Assembly (NCBI GenBank): GCA_018398585.1
Contig: JAGTTD010000009.1
Location: 15,691,193 to 15,755,192 of the forward strand
DNA: 64,000 bases
Direction: 5' to 3'
From: Simmondsia chinensis
Taxonomy: Eukaryota > Streptophyta > Magnoliopsida > Caryophyllales > Simmondsiaceae
This document shows positions 53,193-63,335 of this stretch, piece after piece. The translations under genes were made by a program, and so were the position numbers. Below the pieces are notes generated by a model. It ran no database searches and was not told where the DNA came from. It worked only from the letters and a program-made list of their open reading frames with translations. The stretch's first letter is position 1; each line of letters begins with the position of its first letter.

Positions 53193-53459
53193 TCAAAAAC
53201 TTATTAAGTTTCTCTGTAATCTGCTAAAAAACAGTGAATCGCTTATGTTTAGTTTTATTCCTTTAGGGAACATAACATGTGCTCTTTCAGAGCCTTCAAC
53301 CAAATTTGAAACACCTGATATTGTTATAACATTTGTTTCAGCTAATCGTAGCTGAGAAAAATATATTTTGCTTTTAAGGATAGTGTGTGTCGTTGCACTG
53401 TCTGTTGACATAAATCTCCATATTTGATCAAATTCATTTTTTTCAAATATAAAATACAT
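53193..53459 (-). pseudogene. Element E protease
   Basis: STDSATTHTILKSKIYFSQL, SGVSNLVEGSERAHVMFPKG and LNISDSLFFSRLQRNLISF match the copia protease (D-S-[AG]-[TC] site, ..GSG.A....G, L....L..NLLS). Confidence 0.78.
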
Positions 53460-53803
53460 ATGTATTAGTGGGATTCTATTTTAAAATTTCAAAATGACTT
53501 GAATATAATAATATTTTTGGATTTTATTGATAAAGTATAAAAACATAATATTGTATTAACACACACCAAATTATATTATTACAACAAAAGTAAGGCAAAC
53601 TTTAGTACAAAAGACATAACTGAAAACATAAAAACTTTAGTCCAATATAACATTTTCATCGCCTATTAGATGATCAATTCTCCCACTAGCATCCTCAAAA
53701 AAATCAAAAATATCATGATGTGCCAAATCAAGTAGAGAATGATCTTCAGCGAAATTTATTTCTGGGAGCTTTTCTTTCCCTTCCAATAATGCTTAATATA
53801 GAT

Positions 53804-54664
53804 TCACCAGATGGTCAGGCATAAGACAGGTACACGACCAATGACCTTTTGTACCACAGCGGTAACAACTCGTTTCAGCGTCTTATGATGAATTTTGCTT
53901 ATAGGTTTTCTCCCCTTTATTTTTCTCTTCATTGTTGCCTGACCTCTTAAGTTTTGGTCCATTTTGGTTATCTCGTCCACGACCATAACCACGTCCAAAA
54001 CTACGGCCACATCCGCGACCATGACCACGGTCACAGTTATACGTATCATTTTTATGGGACGCAGCGTTCAGTTCAAGGAATGGCCCTAACCCAATTAATC
54101 GTGACTGATGATTTTTAATTAACAATTTATTGTTTTGTTCAGCAACAAGAAGACATTGAATTACTTTGAGTATTTTTTAAAAAAAATTTCTCGATATTGT
54201 TGCTGCAGGTGCATGTTCAAGACATGAAAAGTCGAAAATATTTTTTTCCAATATATCCTCCTCAGTAATAGTTTCACCGCATAATTGCAATTGAGAGGTA
54301 ATACTAAACACTGCAGAGTTATACTCGCTTATACTTTTAAAATCCTGCAATCGCATGTAAATCTATTCATAGCGAGCTTTAGGGAGGATCACATATTTTT
54401 GGAGATCAAACCTCTCTTTTAAAGTAAACCAAAGGACAAGCGGGTCCTTTACAGTAAGATACTCAGCTTTCAATCCTTCATGGATATGATGCCTAGAAAT
54501 TTCATTACTTTTGCGCGATCCGGCAGGGATACGCTATTACCCTTTTTAATTGTATCTCCGAGATTCATAGCATCAAGGTGAATCTCAGTATCAAGGGTCC
54601 AGGGCAAATAATTCTTGTCACTTATATCAAGAGTAATAAACTCAAGCTTAGTTAAATTAGCCAT
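53804..54664 (-). pseudogene. Element E gag and zinc knuckle
   Basis: From the ATG at 54664, LEFITLDISDKNYLPWTLDT matches the start of plant copia gag; an HLDA..LGDTIKKG segment follows and a stop comes after 64 codons. The rest of the UBN2-type gag continues in broken frames to about 54130. A Gly/Arg-rich repeat (GHGRGCGRSFGRGYGRGR, about 54040-53980) precedes a complete CCHC knuckle CYRCGTKGHWSCTC near 53870-53828. Confidence 0.75.
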
Positions 54665-54749
54665 TGAAAATCACAAAGGTTAGAAAATAAAAACTTTACC
54701 TCAAGTTTATGATAATCCTTAGCTTGGCTAGAGACTCGTTCTGATAACG

Positions 54750-55145
54750 TGTTGCAAAACTAGGGATAAATTATACTCAAAAGGAAGAGAATAAAAAAAA
54801 AAATCCCAAATATGCTTAAAGAAAAGTATCAGAACTAGGGAAATATTATTTGTATTCCTTTTTTCTCTCAATTTTCCTCTCGGCTCTCCCCTTCATTTCC
54901 TTCTTTCAATTTTGTTTTTCCTTTCTTGTGTGTTTTTAGGAAGTGTATGTACATGTATATATATAACACAGGGGGTTTTGATAGGTCATCTTTTAAGATG
55001 ACATGTGTCCCCAATACCTATTTATATATGTATATATACAATTACGTAAATAGATATTTTACATATTTTTAATGTTTTATAATATTTAATAATATATAAA
55101 CTCGAACATAAAAATTATACCCAAAAATATCTAATATTTACAACA
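54750..55145 (-). repeat. 5' LTR of element E
   Basis: 396 bp, TGTTGCAAAACTAGGG to TTTACAACA (plus reading), next to the degenerate primer-binding site at about 54738-54748. Confidence 0.88.
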
Positions 55146-55223
55146 TTTTTAATATATGTATACATATTTTCTCAAAAAAATTGTCTTGAAGTTCGTGTAT
55201 ATTTTAAAACAATTAACTTCCTC

Positions 55224-55225
55224 AA

Positions 55226-55268
<43 letters not shown>

Positions 55269-56875
55269 AGCATTTTCCCATGCGATGCATGGATTACATT
55301 TATATTTTTAAGTCATAATTTATAGTTGTATATGAAATCATCTTGAATAATATAATAGTAATAAATTTGTATGACATGTTCACAAGTTTTTTATAATTTC
55401 ATTCTTTTTTGCATATAACAGCATTTTAAAAATAAATCTTGATGTAAATGTCATAGTAGATTAGGGCATGTTTGATTTTGCGTTAAAACAATGGGATAAT
55501 CTTTAATGGTGATGATTAACGGGGTAATCATTACCCCATAAAAAATTTTTCCTTTCACCTTATTTGATTGTGCAACTTTAAAAGGAGTAATCTTTAACGT
55601 ATAAATTTTTCTTTATATTTGGCTTGAGTATAATATAACTTCTTTTATATTCATATATTACTTTATTTTATAAATTATTTTTTTAAAATTTTTGATTTTA
55701 GTTAAATAAAATACGATGATTTATTAAAAGAATGGGTAAAATCATCCCTATATGATTAGCAATACATATATTATGTAGTTTTGTTAATTTATGTTCATTT
55801 TTGTGACTTTTATTGGCAGCAATTAAGACTTTTTTTTGGAAATCTCCACTATTGCAAAAGAAGAAATGTAAGGAAAATTGAAAGCCTTCCACGTCAATTC
55901 TAACCTATTATAACTGAAATTATAAATGCTCATAAAATTTCATTTAAAATAGGTGACACTCCAAGATGAAATTGAGAGTGTGAAATCAGAACATAATATT
56001 GCAATCTATCGGGTATCTCTTTTATGGGTCTTTCGAACAGTGTAAAATCAAAACATAATGTGGCAGAAGCACCATAAAATTGATTTCAGAGTATGGGCCA
56101 AAATTGGGAAATTGAATTCACAGAAAAGGTAACATTTTAAGTCAGATTTGCCAGAGATGTTTACATGCCAAGCCATGCTATTGCTTGATCCTTATGCGAA
56201 CATCTCCAACGTTTGTGCCTCTAGGGTTTGCCGTTTTCTCATATGTCATATTTTTCTTAGATTTTTTATTATAAAATTAAGAGAGCACTCTCTCATCTCT
56301 CATCTCTCCTTTTTAATGACAATTTAGGGTTTAGGCCTTATATTTTTATAACTCCGCTACACAGACAAGTTGGCAGGACGGAGTCAGATATTCATGATCA
56401 TCGGACCCCCAACAAGTTGCAACAAGAAAGGATACCTAACTGTGACGTTCATCACAAAAGTCCATTGGAAGGAAGAATGTCATTTTATGATGAATCGATT
56501 GAGAACAAGTACAATAATTCCACAAGAAGGACCGATAACAAATAATACAATCACAACCCATCAAATATAACGTAAGTAAGAAACATTTTTTTACTATTCA
56601 AAAAAGGGACCCACAACTACTAATCATAACATACTTTTGCTGTAGGGGAGCAAACCAAATTATCAAGATAGGACTATGAAGGGAGACAGGACATCAAACT
56701 TATTAGCCAATGATTTTGTAATTTTTTGAATAAGGTGTTCCATAATTTATTACAATGCGAATAATTGAACATTAGTTTCTTCAACATAAACTTAATTTAG
56801 GTCGGTTGATACAAATTTCACAAATGCATAGTACAAAATAAATATCACCCGCTTATCGCACGGGAAGAAACCTAG
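55224..56875 (+). mobile_element. Helitron candidate, non-autonomous
   Basis: The 3' end is CCCGCTTATCGCACGGG (hairpin), AAGAAAC and CTAG at 56872-56875 followed by T, the Helitron 3' rule. At the left a (GT)n(TA)n tract (about 55230-55265) is followed by AAGCATTTTCCCATGCGATGCATGG, which resembles the subterminal part of plant Helitron 5' ends. The exact 5' TC is uncertain between about 55224 and 55267. No Rep/helicase ORF is present. An unrecognised ORF (56370-56570) could be captured sequence. Confidence 0.45.
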
Positions 56876-57697
56876 TAGATTATAATAGAAGAGTCAATTA
56901 GCTTAACTAATACTCCCTATGAGGTAGTGTTTTAGACTTGAGATGTAATTAATGTTACCTCACATGGAGAAAGGTTTAAGGGGACTTAGAAATGGTCCCT
57001 CTACAATTCATATTGTGTCAATTTAATTTTTAAAGTAAAATTTATACTAAGTTTTTAATGCTCCTGCTACAAGTGCAATTAAATTGAGTTAATTGGTAGA
57101 TTTATCCCAGGTTACTTATATCAAACATGACTATGCCGTTAAAAATTACGGTTATAACTTGAATTTGACCAAATGATTTGATTGATACAATATAAATTAT
57201 AGAGGGACTAAATTAACACAAATAAAAATACAAAAACTAAGTTGACAAAATGAAAAAAATATAGAGACCATTAATGTAAATAACCCTTTATATTAACTAT
57301 TGTTTTTTTTCAAAAACATTTCCGGATTATGTTTTAGATATAGCTTATGGTGAGTTTGATCATGTTACTGGGAATCATAATAAGTCGAGTTTCCATGTCG
57401 GGTCTTTATAGGACACTGATCCTCCCGAAGTATCATTAACTAGTAACAAATGACCAACTACTGAACAAAACGACTCTCATCAGCTTATCTAGACTTGTTG
57501 GCAAAATAGTGTCGAGAAAGAATTAACTGATAGAACACTTTATCTTCATCCAGTTACATGAAATTCCCTGCCAAAAGGTTACTCTACCGAATGTAGTTTT
57601 GAAAAATAACAATTATTTTACAAGAAAACACAACATTTATCTCCCAAATCCCTTAACAATGATCTAAAACTCCCCCCTTTAAATATACAAACTTCCC
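56876..57697. other. AT-rich intergenic sequence
   Basis: No gene was recognised in this block. Confidence 0.45.
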
Positions 57698-57715
57698 TTC
57701 AAATATACAAACTTC

Positions 57716-57876
57716 TTTTTTTGAACGAATGGCAAGGAAGCCATGAGAACTACACAAGGAGACAACCCTCCACGAATCCCCTCTAACCTCCTATTCCCCA
57801 CGCTCAAGATAGGATTCGATCCCACGTCTCGGACACTACCTCCCAGAGAATTTAATTAGTTGAGCTAGCTGACGCT
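57716..57876 (-). mobile_element. tRNA-derived SINE
   Basis: On the minus strand it begins GTCAGCTAGCTCAACTAATT, with a box A-like TAGCTCAACTAA (57867-57856) and a box B-like GGATCGAATCC (57822-57812). The body ends in an A tail of eight (57722-57715). Flanking imperfect duplicates TTCAAATATACAAACTTC (57698-57715) and TTCATATACGAACTTC (57877-57892) fit a SINE target duplication. It is inserted right behind the stop codon of the oxidoreductase exon. Confidence 0.7.
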
Positions 57877-57890
57877 TTCATATACGAACT

Positions 57891-58273
57891 TCATAATCTT
57901 TTACTTTCGGCACCAACAAACCTAGCTGGGCTAAAAGGGCTAAGATCAACAATACTGGCGTCACCATCTAAGACGAGCTCAGCCAGGGCGACCCCAGTGG
58001 CCGGCCCATTTAGGATCCCCCAACAACCATGTCCGGTTCCGATATAGCACCTTCTAGCACCGGGAAGCTCCCCTATAACTGGGATCCCGTCATCGGTGCA
58101 TGGTAAGAAGCATGCTTGCTCGGCCTTCACCCGGGCTTCACCTTCTTTCAAATGGGTCGACACGTTTATAGCGACCCGTTTAAGCATGGATATGGATTCT
58201 GGGTTCGGCGTTACCTCCTCGGGATTGTTTGGTACATCCTCCCGCAATGACATGCCACATATGTACACTTCCC
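57891..58273 (-). CDS. FAD-dependent oxidoreductase (TDA3-like), last exon
   Basis: On the minus strand an intron end (a run of 29 T, then CCCCACAAG) precedes an exon starting at 58273 in phase 1. It encodes about 127 residues: GEVYICGMSLREDVPNNPEE, PESISMLKRVAINVSTHLKE, VKAEQACFLPCTDDGIPVIG, CYIGTGHGCWGILNGPATGV and VDLSPFSPARFVG. This is the C-terminal part of the DAO-type FAD oxidoreductases related to yeast Tda3, which in plants are putative and possibly plastid-located. GTGHGCWGILNGPATG is the C-terminal FAD-contacting segment. There is no stop or shift within it. The full protein is usually around 400 residues, and upstream exons were not found in the next 2.5 kb. It is either a gene with distant exons beyond the insertions or an isolated fragment. 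Confidence 0.85.
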
Positions 58274-58282
58274 CTTGTGGGG

Positions 58283-58311
<29 letters not shown>
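58283..58311. repeat. A29/T29 homopolymer at a 3' splice site
   Basis: 29 consecutive A on plus; on the minus strand it forms the polypyrimidine tract just before the CCCCACAAG acceptor of the oxidoreductase exon. Confidence 0.9.
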
Positions 58312-58313
<2 letters not shown>

Positions 58314-58411
58314 AGAGAAACATCCAATTATAAGTTTCAATTCAGAGTTGTGAAGAAGAAGTGATGCAGCTAACAACAAGAGATTTACTGAACATAAAAG
58401 ATTTCATATTT

Positions 58412-58750
58412 TGTTAGATTTTAATAGATTAATTGATAGTTTTAAATTAAAATATATCTTCAACGTTAATAAGACATTTTAGTTAGTAGGATAATTATCT
58501 CTTTAGTTATCCATTAGGGTTTAACTTTTGACATTTTAGTTAGTAGGATAATTATCTCTTTAGTTATCCATTAGGGTTTAACTTTTTTCTATAAATAGAG
58601 CTTTATAATTCATTATTTCAAGTTCTGGAGAAATAAAATTGAGTTGAGTTTTTTAGTAGCAAGTTGTGCTATATCGGGATGAGAACAATATATAAGTATA
58701 GTGCACTTCCTCTCCTACCAATTGAACTTTTTGCTGGGAAAAACCAAAAA
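58412..58750 (+). repeat. LTR-like sequence with 57-bp duplication
   Basis: It begins TGTTAGATTTTAATAG and contains a 57-base tandem duplication starting GACATTTTAGTTAGTAGG (58473 and 58530) and then TCTATAAATAGAGC (TATA box, about 58589-58602) with a leader-like sequence after it. The layout resembles an LTR, but no right boundary, primer site or partner was found. Confidence 0.4.
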
Positions 58751-59557
58751 AAGACACAATAGAAGCATAAGATTGACGACAAACACCACATCGAACTTAT
58801 GTAGAACTCTTACTCAACTAGAAGGGAATAAAAATTACTCAAATGGGTACCTCACCTATTGTTGAATTTTTGAATTATAATCTTGAATTATAACCTAAAA
58901 CCTGATCTCACTAACTACAAACTCAAATGGGTACCTCACATCGAACTTATGTAGAACTCTCAACCCAAATATAACTTTAGTTGAGATAAAGCTACAAACC
59001 TCCCGCATGCAATTTTGGACGCAAAAGCTGCAAACCCTCAATCAAAACGATCCGAGCATGACTCTCTTTATGCACGGATCTACTACACACAAAATGCCCA
59101 CATTCATTCTTCCTCAACTCTCCCCTACCCGAGGTACCTGTAGGCACCACTTACAAGATCACACAAAACCTCACATTTTCCTCTCCGATGGTGCTACTAA
59201 CCATCAACGTATAAACCATTTTTTTTTAATCTAATTCAATGCAAGGCAACAAATTTAAGCTTAGAAAATCTCTTCCAGATGACAAATTTCCAAGTCCTTA
59301 AAGCACTCCTGGAAAACCAATACCCTATGCACATTCCTCAAATACCGAGAAAACTAATACTATAATAAAAAAAAAAACATACTAATTTTTATATCAAAGA
59401 TGCAAAATAATAGAGCAAGTTCCATTAACTAAGGCACCGCCAAGATCTAGACGTCCAAGCAACAATTAAAACTGCAATTTCCCATGTCTTTGTTGCGCTC
59501 ACCAAGGCCATTGTCTGCGATAAACAAAACTCAAATGGCTCACATTAGTATTAGACC
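58751..59557. other. Intergenic, nothing recognised
   Basis: Short ORFs (59007-59234, 59484-59735) show no family resemblance. GGGTACCTCAC and CATCGAACTTATGTAGAACTC phrases are duplicated near 58795-58860 and 58928-58960. Confidence 0.4.
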
Positions 59558-60111
59558 TAGGGATAACAATACAACAGGTAAAACCTATCATTTGCAAATA
59601 CCCAACCCATATGAACCGTTACAAGTGCAAGTGAGGCAAGTAGTGGGCACGGGTCGGGCATACATGACAATAACCACCCCGGGTGTGGGACGTGTGCGGG
59701 TAAATGTTGTACATGTCACGCCAGCCCCACTCTAAATCACTCCGGCCTACACCCACCATACCCATCTCATACCTACTCCAATCTGCTTCTTATTAATTTA
59801 AAAATAGAAAAAATATGTAATTAATTTAGCTACTCTATTTTGTGCCAAATCTCATAGGAAAATATTATTAGATTCTAAATAATTAATTAATATAGCGGCA
59901 TGAATAACTATTTGGTACCTAGTGCGTAGAGGGTGGGTATTAAAGACCCATTTGATACCCGCAGGAAAAGGGCAAGCATAGGCATGAGTTTGTAATTGCT
60001 GGGAAATATACGGGTATATATTTCATGCCTGTGACAGACAATGGAAGAGGTGGCGGGTACAAGTATGGCGGAGACATCCCTTGTACCCGCCCCGCCCTAT
60101 TACCATCCCTA
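59558..60111. repeat. Weak inverted-repeat block
   Basis: TAGGGATAACAATA at 59558 is loosely inverted at 60111 (TAGGGATGGTAATAGGG), and both halves carry GGGTAC/GTACCC-type words. It could be an old MITE. The termini are short and diverged. Confidence 0.2.
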
Positions 60112-60696
60112 ACTAAACCTTTTAGCTTTTAGGCTACATTCAAAAGGTGAATATGGGGTTCGAAAACCCTAGGAGCTTGACTAAGTACCAAGTGATACCT
60201 ATAAATCCGAAAATTTGATAATCCAATCCAACCATATGCAAATAATAAGAGAAATCCGAAAATAAGCAGTTCAAGTACATCCAACAATAAAAGTTCTAAT
60301 ACCGATTCTAGAAATACCATTTGGCCTTTCGGGTTGCAAATTTGGATTTCAGATATTGTGTACTTATATATTCGATTTATATTATATAATAAATTTAATG
60401 TCAAAAAAAATATGGATCACAAAATTTTAAAATACAAACGGTTACTCATAATGCTTAATTGAATGCAAAAACCATTGTTATCATTATTAAAACAGAATAT
60501 ATTAAACATAGGGGTGTCCAAGGAAAACACGGATGGAAAAGTTTGGAAAAATATAGTTTAAAGTTGTTTTTCGGACTAATCTAATAGACTATGGAAAACT
60601 AAAATACAATTCCCCAATTGGAAAACTAGTCTTTTAAGCAAGTTCTCTACTTTCATTTTCAATGGAATTCCAAGTAAAGAATAAAATTTTCAGTTT
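60112..60696. other. AT-rich intergenic sequence
   Basis: No gene was recognised in this block. Confidence 0.45.
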
Positions 60697-60717
60697 TTAA
60701 ACACACCCCTAGGCTCT

Positions 60718-60969
60718 TCAGGTTAACACGCCGTCACCGAATCCCATTAAAACTCTGAAGTTAAGTGTGCTAGGGGGAGAGTAGTACCAGGATGGATGAT
60801 CTATTGGGAAGTCATCACCCTCAGGCTGAGGGCACTAGGAAACAGCCTCTCTTCAGGTTAACACCCTGAAGGGTGAAGGCTGTGTACATCCACCCCCCCC
60901 CCCCCCCCCCCCCCCCCCCAACAAACAGACCCTGCGTAGGCGGGAGCCCTTGAGGCACTGAGTATGTTC
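60718..60969 (+). mobile_element. 5S-headed SINE copy 5
   Basis: Plus orientation, with head CCGAATCCCATTAAAACTC, GAAGTTAAGTGTGCTAGGGG, GAGAGTAGTACCAGGATGGA. The body has CACCCTGAAGGGTGAAGGCT and GTGTACATCC, then 27 C (60893-60919), GACCCTGCGTAGGCGGGAGC and CTTGAGGCACTG. It is flanked by a 21-base duplication (60697-60717, 60970-60990; TTAAACACACCCCTAG start) with one mismatch. The head is more diverged than in copies 3 and 4, and the TTG tail is missing. Confidence 0.88.
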
Positions 60970-60990
60970 TTAAACACACCCCTAGACTCT

Positions 60991-61097
60991 ACAACACCTC
61001 TCATGAAACACTAGATTTAGGATTTGAATCATGCCATTAGAGAAAACAACTTCTTTGCAGCTACCCTCAGGGTTCGTAGGTCTCAACTTATCCTATT
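60991..61097. other. Intergenic spacer
   Basis: Nothing was recognised between the SINE and the copia 3' LTR. Confidence 0.4.
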
Positions 61098-61784
61098 TGT
61101 TGGGTTCTAGACACCTAAACCCAATTTCAATCGACCACTCAAGCCAATATCAATGACAGATATAAATCATAGGCACACCAACATCACCAAATATCGACGA
61201 CAAAATAGATATGCAGAAATAAAATCAACACCAAATATAACGTGGAAAACCCTCCAGAGTAGAGGGAAAAACCACGGGGCAAACTAACAGTAAAATCCAC
61301 AATAGAAAATAGCAATTACAACGTTTATAGTTTCAAGATGTTTGCCCTAACTTGAAACCTACAAGCAAATTGAACGATACAACGATTACCTCCCTAGGCC
61401 CGAGAACAATTGATTCTCCCGATCAATTAACTCCAATCAATGCCTAGAAAACCCGCTCCAAATTGCTCCAAGATCAAATCCCGATCTTCATCGATAATAT
61501 CGGAATTTCCGAGCACCATCCACAGTCGCTGCTTTCTCACGTTACTTTTGGGATTTCGCTATTCAGAGCTGCTGTCGCACTCTCTCTTTATTTGGGTTAT
61601 ATCTAGTAACCCTCACAAAACACAAATTGATAGTATATATACTATCCCAAATCCAAACAACCCTCATGGGTTTTTCAAACCAAAGTTCATGGGCTTAAGA
61701 TGCCCATACTTTCTCTCTCCTTTTTTTTTCTTTACATTATTATAACTTGTGGGCTGGACCACGGTACATATTATGTACCCCACA
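61098..61784 (-). repeat. 3' LTR of element F
   Basis: 687 bp, TGTTGGGTTCTAG to GTACCCCACA (plus reading). On the minus strand it starts TGTGGGGTACATAATATG right after the polypurine tract GGAGGGGGAGATT (61797-61785). Confidence 0.75.
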
Positions 61785-62282
61785 AATCTCCCCCTCCAGC
61801 CCACCACAAGGAGAGAACTCCACATCAGACTACTTGGAATCAATACCAGCCAACCTAATGCACAAGTCCAACTTGCTAGTAGGTACCACCTTAGTCAACA
61901 TATCAACCATATTCTTGTCAGTGTGAATCTTCTTCAGCATCATCAGCTTTTCTTCAATAACAGAATGCAACTAATGATATCTCGCATCAATATGCCTTGT
62001 GCGGGTATGATACATGGAATTCTTACTCAGGTCCATTGCACTTTGACTATCACAGAATACCACATACTCTTTCTGTTTCAAACCTAACTCTTAAAGAAAC
62101 CTCTTCATCTACAACATTTCCTTCCCTGCTTCAACAGCAGCAATATATTCAGCTTCAGTAGTGGAGTGAGCAACACACTTCTGCAACCTGGACTGCCAAG
62201 ATACAGCTCCCCCTGCAAAAGTGAACAAATAACCCGAAGTAGATTTTCTACTATCGAGACATCCTGCCATATCAGAATCAGT
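61785..62282 (-). pseudogene. Element F RNase H
   Basis: After a TAG that ends the RT frame, minus-strand coding continues with SDMAGCLDSRKSTSGYLFTF and AGGAVSWQSRLQKCVAHSTT, then EAEYIAAVEAGKEML. After a further stop, CDSQSAMDLSKNSMYHTRTR appears. These are the copia RNase H motifs D..GD.D.RKST.G, ST.EAEY and CD.QSA..L. Two or three nonsense changes interrupt it. Confidence 0.8.
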
Positions 62283-63335
62283 CTACTCTTCAAGAATCGG
62301 TCCCGAGCCTCCAAAACTCAAACACTGTTTTGAAGTACCCCGCAAATATCTGAAGATCCATCTCACTACTTCCCAGTGAACTTTCCCTAGATTAGAAATA
62401 AATCTGCTCACAACACCCACGGCATGAGCAATATCTGGCCTAGTGCAAACCACAGCATAGATCAAAGACCTAACAGCAGAGGAGTAGGGAACAAAAGACA
62501 TCTCTTCTTTCTCTTTCTTGGTCACAGGATAAGACCGTTTACTCAATTTAAAATGTGAGGCAAGAGGTGTGCTAACTGTTTTAGCACTCTTCATGTTGAA
62601 TCTTTCAAGCACCCGTTCAACATACTTTTCTTGTGACAACCACAACTTTCCAGCCTCTCTATCACGGGTAATCTCCATACCCAAAATACACTTCACTGGA
62701 CCCAAGTCTTTCATTTCAAATGACTTTGACAACTCCTCTTTAAGTCTTCGAATCATATCTGCATCTTGACCAACAATTAGCATGCTATCAACATAAAGCA
62801 GTAAAATAATGAAATTACCTCCAGCGAATTTCCTTATATACACACAATAATCTGCAGCTGTTCTCTTGTACCCTTGACCCACCATGAAGGAGTCAAGCTT
62901 CTTGTACCACTGTCTAGGAGCCTGCTTCAAACCATACATGCTCTTTTTCAATCTGCAAACCAAGTGCTCTTTATCCTACGCTTCATATCCTTCAGGCTGC
63001 TTCATGTAGATCTCCTCCAGCAAGTCATCATGGAGAAATGCAGTCTTCACATCTAACTGTTCAAGCTCAAGATTCATACTAGCTGCCATACCTAGTACCA
63101 CTCAAATGGAACTCATCTTCATAACTGGAGCGAAGATATCATCAAAGTCAATCCCTTTCTTCCAATTGAAGCCTTTCACCACCAATCGAGCTTTATGTTT
63201 CACAATTTGATCACCATTCTTTTTCAGCTTGAACACCCACTTATTCTGAAGTGCTTTTCTGCCTTTAGGAAGATCAACCAGCTCATAGGTTCCATTCTTC
63301 TCTGAAGAATTCATCTCTTCATCAATGGCTTTCAC
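62283..63335 (-). pseudogene. Element F reverse transcriptase
   Basis: The N-terminal part (63335-63102) reads GTYELVDLPKGRKALQNKWV and KHKARLVVKGFNWKKGIDFD. A stop near 63102 and another near 62978 precede a 226-codon frame (62963-62283) with SMYGLKQAPRQWYKKLDSFM, FEMKDLGPVKCILGMEITRD and YAVVCTRPDIAHAVGVVSRF. The catalytic motif reads YVDS (62795-62784) instead of YVDD, because an AGC codon replaces the second Asp, so this copy would be catalytically dead even if the stops were absent. Confidence 0.85.

Larger units (their letters stand above)
49413..55145 (-). mobile_element. LTR element E: near-complete Ty1/copia element
   Basis: LTRs at 54750-55145 (5', minus) and 49413-49815 (3', minus) are flanked by TTTTT on both sides (49408-49412, 55146-55150). 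A degenerate primer-binding site TTATCAGAACG lies next to the 5' LTR. On the minus strand the order is gag, knuckle, protease, integrase, RT, RNase H, which is Ty1/copia order. Many stops and shifts break the frames, so it is inactive, but all domains are represented. Confidence 0.92.
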
